A DNA stretch of 41,982 nucleotides from a virus. The stretch lies in IMG/VR virus record IMGVR_UViG_3300010430_000148, positions 1 to 41,982 of that record; one strand, given 5' to 3'. This document shows, piece after piece, positions 16,509-24,636 of the stretch; position 1 is the first letter of the stretch; each line of letters starts with the position of its first letter. The notes beneath the pieces are model-generated. The model was not told where the DNA came from. It did not search any database and saw only the letters and a program-made list of their open reading frames with translations. The translations under genes were made by a program, and so were the position numbers.

Positions 16509-17277
16509 TTTTCAGTTCCTCATTGATGGTGGTAATTAGCCGCCCAACATCGCCCGCAAATTTGTGGGCTCCAATGTGATTGAGCGGGATTTCGGGGTCG
16601 AGATATACAATGCCCCCGGCGTCACCCCATCTCCGGCAAAAGGCATAGTCTTCAGATTTAAACAGCCGTTTTCCGGTTCTTTTACTTGGGAAGAACCCCG
16701 AGTGAAAAAAGTCCGTGTACCAATGACGTATTGGCTCATGGAGTTCTTCGGGGAAGACTTCCAATTGTTCCGCGCTGGGCTCTGCCCCACAATCGGGGTA
16801 GTGTTCGCGCATGATTTCAAATGCTTTCCTGTGGATCATCAGAAACCCGGTCCCCAGATCATCGACCGGGTAGAGCTTCTTCTCATCAAAGGTGTCAACA
16901 GCCGCCTCAGAAGCGTCAGCACTAAGGTTCACCGCGTAATTGAGTGGATACCCCTTCTTGGGATACCCCCCGCCCACGACGCCCTGAGAGTGCCCCAGAA
17001 GGCGAAGAATAGACCCGCGCGGGAACTCGATGTCTGAGTCCACAAACATGATATGCGAGAACTCGGTGCCGCCCATGAAACACGCCTGTAAATACATGCG
17101 GGCGCGGTCAATATGGCTCTCGTTCCCAAGAAACTCTATGGCGGCTGGGATGCCATTATCCCTGAGCAGCATCACTTCGGCCATAAGAGAGTGGGCGCAC
17201 TGGTAATAGAGCTGCATCCCATAACAAGGGACCGCAATATAAACGCCAGTGACCTCTTTAAAGGTATCCGAATTCAC
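16501..17277 (-). CDS. GT-A fold glycosyltransferase
   Basis: This 258-residue protein opens with YIAVPCYG, the usual first strand of nucleotide-sugar-binding transferases. It carries the metal-binding DxD motif in MFVDSDIEF (D80-S81-D82), then VVGGGYPKKGY, DLGTGFLMIHRKAFEIM and a C-terminal SEDYAFCRRW...VYLDPEIPLNHIG. Phage proteins with this pattern belong to the GT2-like group. The sugar and acceptor are unknown. The gene overlaps the sulfotransferase by 20 bases, so the two are coupled and may act on the same acceptor. The start is GTG 17277 with AAGG six bases upstream. Confidence 0.8.
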   Translation of the reverse strand: MNSDTFKEVTGVYIAVPCYGMQLYYQCAHSLMAEVMLLRDNGIPAAIEFLGNESHIDRARMYLQACFMGGTEFSHIMFVDSDIEFPRGSILRLLGHSQGVVGGGYPKKGYPLNYAVNLSADASEAAVDTFDEKKLYPVDDLGTGFLMIHRKAFEIMREHYPDCGAEPSAEQLEVFPEELHEPIRHWYTDFFHSGFFPSKRTGKRLFKSEDYAFCRRWGDAGGIVYLDPEIPLNHIGAHKFAGDVGRLITTINEELKNE

Positions 17278-18076
17278 GCATCACCTTTTCGTGGGTTTCT
17301 TCTATACGTTCGGTCTGCGATTTCGTCAGTGTGCGGCGCTTACCGCCAAAGAATTTCTGGCCGCCAACCGCTTCGTTGAAGCCATTTTCTTCTTCAAATT
17401 GTTTCAGAACTTCGAGGCGCGTAAACGCTTTTGCTTTTTCAAGTCGCTCGTCTGTCGGGAGTCCAAACGCCTTTAGCAGATCTTCAAAAGCATCGGGCAA
17501 ATCTTCCGCGCGAATAACTGTCGCGTGGTTCTTCCACCCATTAACATGGGAGGACCATGATTCGAGAAGCAGCAAAAACGCATCGTCGCGCTCTGTTGAA
17601 TAGTCATCGTCCGCCATACTGTTGACAGCCTCGTCCATACCCATGCCCATGTGGTCGGCCAGTGACGGCGCAACCCTTCGCGGGTCGCGAATCAAATAGA
17701 CTGCCGAATCCGTTACACCCCAATTGATGAACGGAAACAGCCCGCCAAAATTGGCGTTGGACGAATGCGTCTTCAAATACGGCGGTATCGCACTAAGGCG
17801 TTCTTCCTTGTGCTGATAGAACCACTGCACATGAGGGCGCATCTTGAATTGCACCATCTGGCGTTTTTCGCCAAGCCCCGCAAAATCTGCGGTGGACATG
17901 CCAGTCGCTTCTTCCCAGAGCCAAGGCGTATCACACGCGGGGCAGAATCTTGTTTTGCCTAACTCGTTCGGATCTAGCGGTTCATTCGCGTCAGCGTACC
18001 AGTTCAGCAGAAACAGCCGCGCCCATGTGTTGCGGCTCTTGGGGTAAGACGCAAGCCATTTGATGCCGCTCGTCAT
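17258..18076 (-). CDS. PAPS-dependent sulfotransferase
   Basis: This 272-residue protein carries the motifs of the sulfotransferase family, which moves sulfate from 3'-phosphoadenosine-5'-phosphosulfate to a hydroxyl or amine. The 5'-phosphosulfate loop is WLASYPKSRNTWAR (residues 7-20, K13), with Arg where Gly is usual (YPKSG). LKTH (101-104) gives the probable catalytic H104. The 3'-phosphate motif is YLIRDPRRVAPS (127-138, R130 and S138), and the C-terminal FFGGKRRTLT occupies the usual third binding segment. It overlaps the glycosyltransferase and a fibre-like gene (ATGA). The acceptor could be a virion protein, a sugar added by the neighbour, or a host surface glycan. Confidence 0.85.
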   Translation of the reverse strand: MTSGIKWLASYPKSRNTWARLFLLNWYADANEPLDPNELGKTRFCPACDTPWLWEEATGMSTADFAGLGEKRQMVQFKMRPHVQWFYQHKEERLSAIPPYLKTHSSNANFGGLFPFINWGVTDSAVYLIRDPRRVAPSLADHMGMGMDEAVNSMADDDYSTERDDAFLLLLESWSSHVNGWKNHATVIRAEDLPDAFEDLLKAFGLPTDERLEKAKAFTRLEVLKQFEEENGFNEAVGGQKFFGGKRRTLTKSQTERIEETHEKVMREFGYL

Positions 18077-18762
18077 GCGAAGCTCAGGTTTGCATAAATC
18101 GCGAAGTTGTTTTCGTCAGTGGTCGTCCCATTGTCCTCAACCGTCTGATCCAGCGGTGACGCATCATAGAATGTCGCGCCGAGCGCGACGTTGTTCGCAA
18201 CCTCTGCAACTTGGTCGAAGGCAGGAGTGTAAGCCCCCCCAAAAGACCCCGCCACCGCTCCCACCACTATACAGGGCGGCGTACCACTTGAGGACGTAAC
18301 GCTCGTGTCAGAGATGACGGAGTTTGTAACTTCCTGCGTGCTGACCGTGGGCGTGCTGGCGGGCCTCCATATTTGACACGCCATACCAAGAAGAACATCG
18401 CCGCCTGCGGTGATCTGTGACGTAACGCTCCCCGTGGAGATATCACCCGATGTCAGGACCTTGTAATAAACGCCGACCTGTTGGTCTTTCGAAGCGCGAT
18501 AGTTCACACTTGTCGTAACCGTATCATCGAAAACTGACCACCCTGTCGGGGCTGTGGCTGTCGTTCCCGTCAACGCCGTGGCGTCGTCAAAGCATTCCGC
18601 CATAATTGCGAGGTCGCCAGCGGCAGCAGACCCGTGGAATGAGACGCTGTAGCCCGTGCCGGAATTTGTGGTGCTGCCAATAAATGTAAGGTCGGCACCC
18701 CCACCACCAGCGGCGGCACGCTTTCCCCCAAAGCCAACAAGGTTTGTGGTTGTAAGAGGCAT
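18073..18762 (-). CDS. Beta-rich virion or fibre accessory protein
   Basis: This 229-residue protein is Ser/Thr/Gly/Ala-rich with a Gly run near residue 20, then regular strands (YSVSFHGSAAAGDLAIMAECF, GVYYKVLTSGDI, PCIVVGAVAGSFGG). Such proteins occur in phage tail and fibre clusters and in some cases carry a jelly-roll fold. No enzyme motif is present. It starts at an ATG sharing bases with the previous stop (TGATG) with GGAGG just upstream, and ends in an ATGA overlap with the sulfotransferase. It is a conceivable substrate of the modifying enzymes. Confidence 0.5.
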   Translation of the reverse strand: MPLTTTNLVGFGGKRAAAGGGGADLTFIGSTTNSGTGYSVSFHGSAAAGDLAIMAECFDDATALTGTTATAPTGWSVFDDTVTTSVNYRASKDQQVGVYYKVLTSGDISTGSVTSQITAGGDVLLGMACQIWRPASTPTVSTQEVTNSVISDTSVTSSSGTPPCIVVGAVAGSFGGAYTPAFDQVAEVANNVALGATFYDASPLDQTVEDNGTTTDENNFAIYANLSFA

Positions 18763-19010
18763 CAGACCTCCGTGACGGGCAGCTTTGCGTTCGTTTCCCG
18801 TACCGTCTTGTAGCCCTGCTGATCCTCGTGAGTTTTCAGGTCATCGCGCATCAGGACAAAGAAGCGGCGGACAACCCACTCCTCTTTCTCAAGATTGGTC
18901 GCGTCCGGGCCTAGCGCATAGCCCGCGTAATCGAGCAGGCGCGTGACTTGCGCCGCATCGAGCGAGAAGGACTTTGTTACATTGGGGCTCGTAATCGTAA
19001 TGGTAGCCAT
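18762..19010 (-). CDS. Small hypothetical protein downstream of the large fibre
   Basis: This 82-residue protein has an N-terminal strand (TITITSPNVTKSFSL) and then helices (AAQVTRLLDYAGYALG, KEEWVVRRFFVLMRDDLKTH). I do not recognise a family. Small proteins of this form next to fibre genes are sometimes assembly factors. It is coupled to the next gene by a TGATG overlap and lies eight bases after the fibre stop. Confidence 0.5.
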   Translation of the reverse strand: MATITITSPNVTKSFSLDAAQVTRLLDYAGYALGPDATNLEKEEWVVRRFFVLMRDDLKTHEDQQGYKTVRETNAKLPVTEV

Positions 19011-19018
19011 ATCAGCCT

Positions 19019-22000
19019 CTAATCATCGTTTGCGGCATCGGTCGTGTAGAACAGCTTGACACCGTGCAGACGTGCATCGACGCCTAACGTATCCGCGCTC
19101 ACATCCCGATAGACCTGGAAGTAAACAAGCTCGTCATCGCCGGGTGTCCCCGCGATGGTCACAGCAGTAGAAGCCGCGCTGACCATCAGGTCGCCTGCTG
19201 TCGTTACGGTATCGGTGGTGACAACGGCGGTGCCGAATGCCGTGTCGAGAACATCACTGTCGGCCAGCGCCATGCCTTGAATTGCCCATGCCACGGTCCC
19301 TGTGCCAGAAGCATTCGACCAGAAGAATTGGGCCGTAACGGTTCCGCCGTTCCATGATTTAGGGAATGCCACCGAGAATTGAGCGAACTCGTCCGCCGCC
19401 GTGTCAAAGTCGAGGGTTTCGACCATGACCTTGTTCGTGGTGGTTTCTGCCGAACCAGTAGCAGCGCCAGAAGTCGTCCGCGCTGTCATGGCAGAGGCAG
19501 GCATCCAGATAGTTTCCGTGCCGGCAGTGCGGAATACCCCATCAGAAAGCGCCGCCTGAAAATTCGCCTCGGTTGGCGTTCCAAGCAATGTCGCAACGCC
19601 CGTGCCAAGTCCAGAAACACCCGTTGAAACCGGAAGCCCCGTGGCGTTCGTAAGTGTGAGTGCTGAGGGTGTCCCTAGGTCAGGTGTTGTGAGTGCCGGG
19701 GAAGTTCCAAACACTAGAGCGCCGGAGCCAGTTTCACCTGTGACAAGGGACGCCAGATTGGCGCTGGATGGTGTTGCCGCGAAGGTATCGAAGCCCGCCG
19801 CCCGCGTCACACCCGCCCAAGATGTCAGATCAGAGTCAAGAGGCTGGAACGCTGCATCTGCGGCACTAATGCTGTAGAAATCGGTTCCGGCCTCTAGGTC
19901 CAGAAGCGCCCGCATAGCCGCGTAGTCCGCCGCCGTGACGAGGCTCTGGGCATTGGCGCTCGGAGTTAGTGTCGCCCATGTGTCAAGATCGGCATCGTAG
20001 GCTTGAACGTCAGTGCCAATTTCAAGGCCCGTGATGACATTGCCATTGAGGTCCAGATCGCCGCCAAGCTGCGGCGTGGTGTCCTCAACGATATTGGAAA
20101 GCCCACCACCGCCAATAGGGGTGCCATTTACCGCGAAAGCCCACCCCGAAGGAAGATCAAATTGGTTGGCGGACGTATCGACGCGGAATGCTTCTGTCTT
20201 CGCGCCGCCTTCATAGATATAACCTACAAGGTCGGAGACCTCAGATGATGCTGTCGGAGTTGTCCATTCCCATTCGAGCGTACCGATTTCATGAACAGAC
20301 CCACCAGCATTTTCCGCCTGAGCGATAAGACTGACACCAAACCCAGCCGCTGCCGTACCGCTCGTGTCGTGCGCAATTGTAGCGCCCGGCTGAACCGTAG
20401 TGGTTTCCGTGGTCTGCGCGCGCGAGAACAGGCCGCCGCTAGTGGTGAATGAGAGCTGCGTAGAACTGAGGATTGACCCATCCGACCCGGACTGAACCGG
20501 AACAGCGTTATTGAGCGGCGTTGAATCTCGGAGAACTGTTTTGCCATCAATCGTGACAGCAGTATCCAAATTCATTGTCGGCGTGTTGTTCGCCGTCAGA
20601 GTCGCGAACGTTTTATAGGACGTTCCGTCAACATCATAGGCCCCGAGAAGTAGCGTGTTGCCTGCGGTTGTCCCAGTCAGAAGCCCGTCGCCGTTGCCCG
20701 CAACAATATCGCTGCCGTTTGTGTCGAGATCGCCACCTAATTGGGGGCTCGTATCATCGACAATATCTGTCAGCCCGCCGCCCGCGCTCGGGAGCGTGCT
20801 CCAATCGGCTTTTCTGAGATCACCTTCAGCGCCATAGATGAGAAGGTAATCACCTGTTGCCGGGGATGCTTCGTCCGTAAGGTCAGCCAGCGCAATCGGC
20901 CCAGCGGCCCCCGCTGTATCATCCCACGCCAGAATGCGGTCAGCACCCGGATCAGCGAACTCCAGTACCGTGAGCCCCGCTGCCGTGGTTGTGAGGGCGG
21001 CAACCGCCGTAAGATCGGAGTCGAGTGGCTGAAACGCTGCGTCAGCGCCAGAAATACTATAGAAGTCAGTGCCTGCTTCGAGGTCGAGCAAAGTCCGCAT
21101 CGCGGCGCAGTTCGCCGCCTTGACGAGCGATGTTCCGTTTGCGGTCAGGCCGAGGGACGCAAGAGCCGTGTCCCCGCTTTCCGCCACCCACCCGGTAGCA
21201 GACCCGACAATGAAGTTACCATCGGCGCTGGAGAGGCCCGCAATGGCCGTCAGATCAGCATCAAGGGCCTGGAATGCAGCGTCGGCACCGGAGACAGAAT
21301 AGAAATCCGTCCCCGCTTCGAGGTTAACCCCCGCCTTAAATGTGGCCTCATCCGTAAAATCAAGCCCATCGAGATAGGCGAGGCCCGCGTCAAAGCCCTG
21401 AATGGTCGACCCGATACCGGAACTTGTGAGATAGTCGGCTTCAATCGCATCAATGGCGGCTCTGTTTTCCGCGAGAGCGCCTTCAACCGTCGTGGCTGTG
21501 ATAAGTGTCCCTGAATCCTCGATACCGATTAACGAGGCCCCGACGCCATTTGACGTTGAGGCGAGGTTCGTCAGTGTGGGGAGATCAAGTTCTGACAGGC
21601 TCTGGTCCACCCACGCGGAACCATTGTATTTCAGGAGATCGCCTGATGACGGCCCCGTGATGGTGACATCGCCAAGGCCCGAAAGATTCGCCCCTGACCC
21701 GGGGAGATTCCCGAGCTGAACCTTGCGGACGGTCCCGCCAGCCGAGTTCTCGACAATAACAAAATCACCGGATGCGGGGCTCGCGTTCTCGGTCTGCCCA
21801 AAAATATCGAGGTTGAGCGTCACATTGCCGGAGAGCGCACCACCATCGGAAAGGCCGTCCCCCGCAATAACTTGCCGGGTGTCAGGAACGTATCCTGCCG
21901 TAGAGTGATCGCCCCAACCGTAGGCCGTATCCCAATTCGATGAATTATCGGTAACAGCGCTTGTCGCGCCGCCTGAAATCTTGACGAGCCCGTCATAAGC

Positions 22001-22855
22001 AGAAACATCAGCCTCAAGGCCGCCGCGCTCATGCGCGAGCGTGCCGGATGTAATTTCGGATGCCGAGTGGTTATGCGATGCAGCGGCAATCCCCGCTTCG
22101 GCAAGGGTGTTATTCACCCAACCGGAGCCACCCCACTTGAGGAGTTCACCCGAGTCGATGGCAGAGATGGTCACATCAGCGAGGGCGGAAAGATTATCGC
22201 CCGTTACATCCGTGATATAGTTCGCAGCCTCCAGTGCATCAATGGCAGCGCGGTTCTCAGCCAAGGCCCCTTCGACAGTCGTTGCCGTAATAAGCGTGCC
22301 CGCATCCTCGATACCGATGAGGGACGCGCCATTACCGTTCGATGTAGACGCAAGATCGGAAGCAACAGAAAACCCGGAATTTGAGTTCGAATAGTTCGCG
22401 AGATCGTTATCAACGACGACATCAACGGTGCCGTCCGCGTCCTGATAAGTGACGGTGACAAGCGTCTCGGTATTGCCCGAGAACATCGCGCCAACAATAT
22501 CCTGGACTTCTTCATCCGTGAGGGTGGCTGTAATATAGCCAGCCGCCTCAAGTGCGTCGATAGCCGCTCGGTTTTCCGCCAGAGCGCCCTCAACGGTGGT
22601 CGCGGTAATCAGCCCACCGGAATCTTCAACCCCGATAAGAGATGCCCCGTCGCCATTCGATGTGGAGGCAAGGGTAGCGACCGTCGCGAAATCAGACGCG
22701 TCGGACATACTCGCGATAGCAAGCGCCGCTTCCATCGAAGCGAAGGTCACTTTTCTGTTAGCGGGGGTGCCTCCGGGATCATTGACGGTGATGAAAAGAT
22801 CGTCAGAACTGGGCGACGCGTCAGCCGTCAGCGCCGTAATTTTCTGGTCAGCCAA
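19019..22855 (-). CDS. Large repetitive tail fibre protein
   Basis: At 1278 residues this is the largest gene in the window. It is built from repeated blocks: three copies of a ~48-residue unit centred on LASTSNG...GASLIG...VEGALAENRAAID (about residues 61-109, 167-214 and near 430-480), three copies of LEAGTDFYS..GADAAFQ.LD.DL, and two of PQLGGDLD.NG. Gly/Ala/Asp-rich repeats like these form fibrous trimeric stalks. The C-terminal ~200 residues are non-repetitive and beta-rich (TVTAQFFWSNASGTGTVAWAI) and could be the receptor-binding head. The start is TTG 22855, immediately after the stop of the preceding microgene, with GGGAG five bases upstream. Confidence 0.85.
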   Translation of the reverse strand: MADQKITALTADASPSSDDLFITVNDPGGTPANRKVTFASMEAALAIASMSDASDFATVATLASTSNGDGASLIGVEDSGGLITATTVEGALAENRAAIDALEAAGYITATLTDEEVQDIVGAMFSGNTETLVTVTYQDADGTVDVVVDNDLANYSNSNSGFSVASDLASTSNGNGASLIGIEDAGTLITATTVEGALAENRAAIDALEAANYITDVTGDNLSALADVTISAIDSGELLKWGGSGWVNNTLAEAGIAAASHNHSASEITSGTLAHERGGLEADVSAYDGLVKISGGATSAVTDNSSNWDTAYGWGDHSTAGYVPDTRQVIAGDGLSDGGALSGNVTLNLDIFGQTENASPASGDFVIVENSAGGTVRKVQLGNLPGSGANLSGLGDVTITGPSSGDLLKYNGSAWVDQSLSELDLPTLTNLASTSNGVGASLIGIEDSGTLITATTVEGALAENRAAIDAIEADYLTSSGIGSTIQGFDAGLAYLDGLDFTDEATFKAGVNLEAGTDFYSVSGADAAFQALDADLTAIAGLSSADGNFIVGSATGWVAESGDTALASLGLTANGTSLVKAANCAAMRTLLDLEAGTDFYSISGADAAFQPLDSDLTAVAALTTTAAGLTVLEFADPGADRILAWDDTAGAAGPIALADLTDEASPATGDYLLIYGAEGDLRKADWSTLPSAGGGLTDIVDDTSPQLGGDLDTNGSDIVAGNGDGLLTGTTAGNTLLLGAYDVDGTSYKTFATLTANNTPTMNLDTAVTIDGKTVLRDSTPLNNAVPVQSGSDGSILSSTQLSFTTSGGLFSRAQTTETTTVQPGATIAHDTSGTAAAGFGVSLIAQAENAGGSVHEIGTLEWEWTTPTASSEVSDLVGYIYEGGAKTEAFRVDTSANQFDLPSGWAFAVNGTPIGGGGLSNIVEDTTPQLGGDLDLNGNVITGLEIGTDVQAYDADLDTWATLTPSANAQSLVTAADYAAMRALLDLEAGTDFYSISAADAAFQPLDSDLTSWAGVTRAAGFDTFAATPSSANLASLVTGETGSGALVFGTSPALTTPDLGTPSALTLTNATGLPVSTGVSGLGTGVATLLGTPTEANFQAALSDGVFRTAGTETIWMPASAMTARTTSGAATGSAETTTNKVMVETLDFDTAADEFAQFSVAFPKSWNGGTVTAQFFWSNASGTGTVAWAIQGMALADSDVLDTAFGTAVVTTDTVTTAGDLMVSAASTAVTIAGTPGDDELVYFQVYRDVSADTLGVDARLHGVKLFYTTDAANDD
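21428..22675 (-). repeat. Three ~145-base repeats within the fibre gene
   Basis: The coding repeats lie near 22529-22675, 22214-22357 and 21428-21570. Their protein sequence is almost identical but the DNA has diverged mainly at silent positions, so the repeat is old and under protein-level selection rather than a recent duplication. Confidence 0.75.
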
Positions 22856-23011
22856 TTAAGCTCCCGTCTCCTTCACAACCTTGTCGCCGGTTTCCAAAAG
22901 AAGGTAATCACCCGTCTCAAGCAAAATATATTCATCGGCAGGGGGGCCGCTCGGAACAGTACCAGCGCCGTCAGGCACCATCTGTTTCGTCGGCTTTACA
23001 AGTTCAGGCAT
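22856..23011 (-). CDS. 51-residue protein with LLETGD repeats
   Basis: This short gene fills the space between two others exactly: its ATG at 23011 directly follows the upstream TAG, and its TAA directly precedes the fibre TTG. The protein has a Pro/Gly-rich first half and then ILLETGD, LLLETGD and VVKETG, a short beta repeat seen in small phage structural proteins near fibre genes. It may contribute to fibre attachment or chaperone function; no specific role can be shown. Confidence 0.65.
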   Translation of the reverse strand: MPELVKPTKQMVPDGAGTVPSGPPADEYILLETGDYLLLETGDKVVKETGA

Positions 23012-23314
23012 CTATCGAGTAACCGCCGCCACCTTCATCGAAGCCCCCGCAGGGATCGTGAAGAAAAGCGGAACCTCCCCAGGAATGGCCGTGGTGGACG
23101 CTGTGGCCGTCGGTGACGCGCCAAACGAGATATTCGCAGCCGCCGTGGATAAAAGCATTACAACGCGTGTGCGGTCGTTAAATGCCGCCGATGCCGTGGA
23201 GGACGAGAACGATACAGCCTGCTCCGCAATCGGAGGCATCTTCAGGGCCTGGATCTCGAACCCGTCCGCGTCAAGCCCCATGCTCTCGCATTCGGTGATG
23301 AAAAGTGTCGCCAT
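23012..23314 (-). CDS. Small beta-rich virion-like protein
   Basis: This 100-residue protein starts MATLFITECESMG and continues in strands rich in Ala, Ser, Thr and Val, ending TIPAGASMKVAAVTR. Short proteins with such a start occur in podovirus structural operons and are sometimes minor capsid or fibre-base proteins. Stop codons and starts are directly adjacent to both neighbours, which indicates a single coupled transcript. No specific family recognised. Confidence 0.5.
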   Translation of the reverse strand: MATLFITECESMGLDADGFEIQALKMPPIAEQAVSFSSSTASAAFNDRTRVVMLLSTAAANISFGASPTATASTTAIPGEVPLFFTIPAGASMKVAAVTR

Positions 23315-23497
23315 CTACTTAACCTTCGTCAGATGTTTCAAAATGTCAGAAAGCCCGCGCTTTACCGCAGGTGTGTCTGCCTCAACAGGATCGGGATCAC
23401 GCTCAGCACGAACAGGACCGCCCCGGCCATAGTTCCCCTGAGCCCACTGCCGCTGCTTCTTCGGCTTAACCCCCTTGGGGTGCATCGCTCCAATCAT
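23315..23497 (-). CDS. Small basic hypothetical protein
   Basis: This 60-residue protein is strongly basic in its first half (HPKGVKPKKQRQWAQGNYGRGG) and ends in a short amphipathic helix (SDILKHLTKVK). I chose ATG 23497, which has GAGG ten bases upstream; a TTG at 23518 is the alternative. The composition suggests nucleic-acid or capsid contact, but nothing firmer can be said. Confidence 0.45.
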   Translation of the reverse strand: MIGAMHPKGVKPKKQRQWAQGNYGRGGPVRAERDPDPVEADTPAVKRGLSDILKHLTKVK

Positions 23498-23544
23498 GGG
23501 AATCAGACCTCGTTTCAACTAGAAGTGGGTAAAACCCCGTGTTT

Positions 23545-23664
23545 TCAGGCACTCAAATCAATCGGTGCACTAAAGGGTTGTGGTTTCAAAAGGGGCTGGA
23601 TGAAAATACACCAATACGCATATACCGAGACACCCTTGGGGGTGGGCCGGGGGTCCATCTTCAT
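23545..23664 (-). CDS. Possible 39-residue gene in the 23498-23739 gap
   Basis: The 242-base gap between the small terminase and the next gene contains one same-strand reading frame, ATG 23664 to TGA 23545. Its product is Pro-rich with a short aromatic segment (VSVYAYWCIFIQPLL). GGGG lies just upstream, but the codon pattern is not persuasive. The gap also holds Gly/Cys-rich runs with no clear hairpin, and I see no strong promoter in it. It may instead be leader sequence. Confidence 0.25.
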   Translation of the reverse strand: MKMDPRPTPKGVSVYAYWCIFIQPLLKPQPFSAPIDLSA

Positions 23665-23739
23665 ACCCCAGGCATTCAGCCATTCACGGTGTGCGCATAA
23701 TTACTCTTATGGGAAATACTGCACTGCATGCCAACGGAA

Positions 23740-24219
23740 TCAAGGGCTTATACCGTACTGCCCCATGATCCAGAGCATCACATCGGCCCTGTTCGCCTCA
23801 ACGTTGTGATCTTCAGCCCACTTGGTGATGATGGCGGCCCCCTCTTCGAGAGCCTGGCGAGGGTCGGTCACCTCTGTTTTGACGCGATCACTAAAGAGGG
23901 CCCCTCCACGGTCAGTCTTCCCCAACAGCTCTAGTGTCCGTACTAGTGCCCCGTCTTTGACCTTATCTCCGTTAGCCAAGTCTATAAGCCGTTCTAGGAC
24001 CCATTCAGGGGATAGATCCTTGGCCTTCATACCGTCTACCAGATGTTCACCTATACGGGCTTGAACGTTTTCATTCGTATTCACGGCCCTACAGGCGTTC
24101 CCTTTTGAAGAATAGGCCGCCTCTTGGGCGCATTCCTCGTATGTCTTACCGCTTGCCCTTGCGGCGGCGAGGATCTCTTGCTTGGGAGTGAGCTTGCTTA
24201 TGTGCTTTGTGTCAGTCAT
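23740..24219 (-). CDS. terS: Terminase small subunit
   Basis: This 159-residue protein would recognise phage DNA and load the large terminase. The N-terminus (KLTPKQEILAAARASGKTYEECAQEA) is the helix-turn-helix region typical of small terminases, followed by a helical oligomerisation core (EWVLERLIDLANGD...ALVRTLELLGK) and a C-terminal tail with an acidic segment and QYGISP. I start at ATG 24219, in an ATGA overlap with the preceding gene and with AAAGG eight bases upstream; the frame also continues to 24261. It lies at the promoter-proximal end of the late block, about 8 kb from terL, an uncommon separation. Confidence 0.8.
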   Translation of the reverse strand: MTDTKHISKLTPKQEILAAARASGKTYEECAQEAAYSSKGNACRAVNTNENVQARIGEHLVDGMKAKDLSPEWVLERLIDLANGDKVKDGALVRTLELLGKTDRGGALFSDRVKTEVTDPRQALEEGAAIITKWAEDHNVEANRADVMLWIMGQYGISP

Positions 24220-24422
24220 TGGACCTTTGATGCGTTTAGCCATTTTTCGCGCCATGCCCATTGTTCGGCCCTGTCTGCCATTTCCCTTGTGAAAGAGCTG
24301 TCTAGGCGGCGCGGGTGCTTCTTCGTGGGGTTCTGGCGATACCAGTCCACCATTTGAGCGAATAGAGACGGCTCTTTAAGCCGGGGGCCTTCTTCGAAGT
24401 ACCAGGCAGCCCAGTCAGTCAC
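24216..24422 (-). CDS. First gene of the late block, small DNA-binding-like protein
   Basis: This 68-residue protein is helical and Trp-rich (TDWAAWYFEEG, MVDWYRQNPTKKHPRR, MADRAEQWAWREKWLNASK). The ending resembles the RW.WRERAAAWD segment that follows helix-turn-helix domains in some phage small-terminase-like proteins, so it may be a partner or split piece of the terminase small subunit. I start at GTG 24422 because GAGGAG lies seven bases upstream; the open frame extends to 24482 but would begin inside the promoter region. It is coupled to terS by ATGA. Confidence 0.55.
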   Translation of the reverse strand: MTDWAAWYFEEGPRLKEPSLFAQMVDWYRQNPTKKHPRRLDSSFTREMADRAEQWAWREKWLNASKVQ

Positions 24423-24490
24423 TTTCGGCTCCTCAACGAAAAAGGGCGGCACCCATCTAAGGCCCGCCCGCAACTGTATCACTATGCCTT

Positions 24491-24518
24491 ATAGTACCTG
24501 ATCCGCGCGCCCTGTCAA
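24491..24518 (-). promoter_or_regulatory. Leftward late-block promoter
   Basis: On the minus strand a perfect TTGACA (24518-24513) is followed after 16 bases by TACTAT (24496-24491), a good bacterial housekeeping sigma-factor promoter. Transcription would start near 24484, about 60 bases before the GTG of the first late gene. No phage RNA polymerase gene is present, so use of host polymerase is expected. Confidence 0.7.
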
Positions 24519-24575
24519 GTATAGATTACCTCAATGGCCCAATAATTATTTTTCACCACATGTAAATATTTTATC

Positions 24576-24604
24576 TTGACAAGCCCATAATGACAGATTA
24601 TATC
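24576..24604 (+). promoter_or_regulatory. Rightward early-block promoter
   Basis: A perfect TTGACA (24576-24581) is followed after 17 bases by TATATC (24599-24604), in an AT-rich stretch. A start near 24611 would give a ~37-base leader ending in GGAGACTGGAAATG. It diverges from the leftward promoter, with the two -35 boxes 57 bases apart, so one regulator bound between them could control both. Confidence 0.7.
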
Positions 24605-24636
24605 TAGAGCACCAAAGCGCAATGAAGCGCGGATAA

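Noticed and set aside
20741-21514. 257-residue open frame on the plus strand within the fibre gene
   Set aside because: It is antisense to the repetitive fibre gene, its sequence is Arg/Cys-rich without known motifs, and the fibre frame is clearly real; long antisense frames arise easily over GC-rich repeats.
19019-22855. Diversity-generating retroelement acting on the fibre gene
   Set aside because: No reverse transcriptase gene and no template/variable repeat pair with adenine-biased changes was seen.
23333-23809. 158-residue plus-strand frame across the terS end and the gap
   Set aside because: Antisense to two genes, no ribosome-binding site, Cys/Arg-rich composition and no recognisable pattern.
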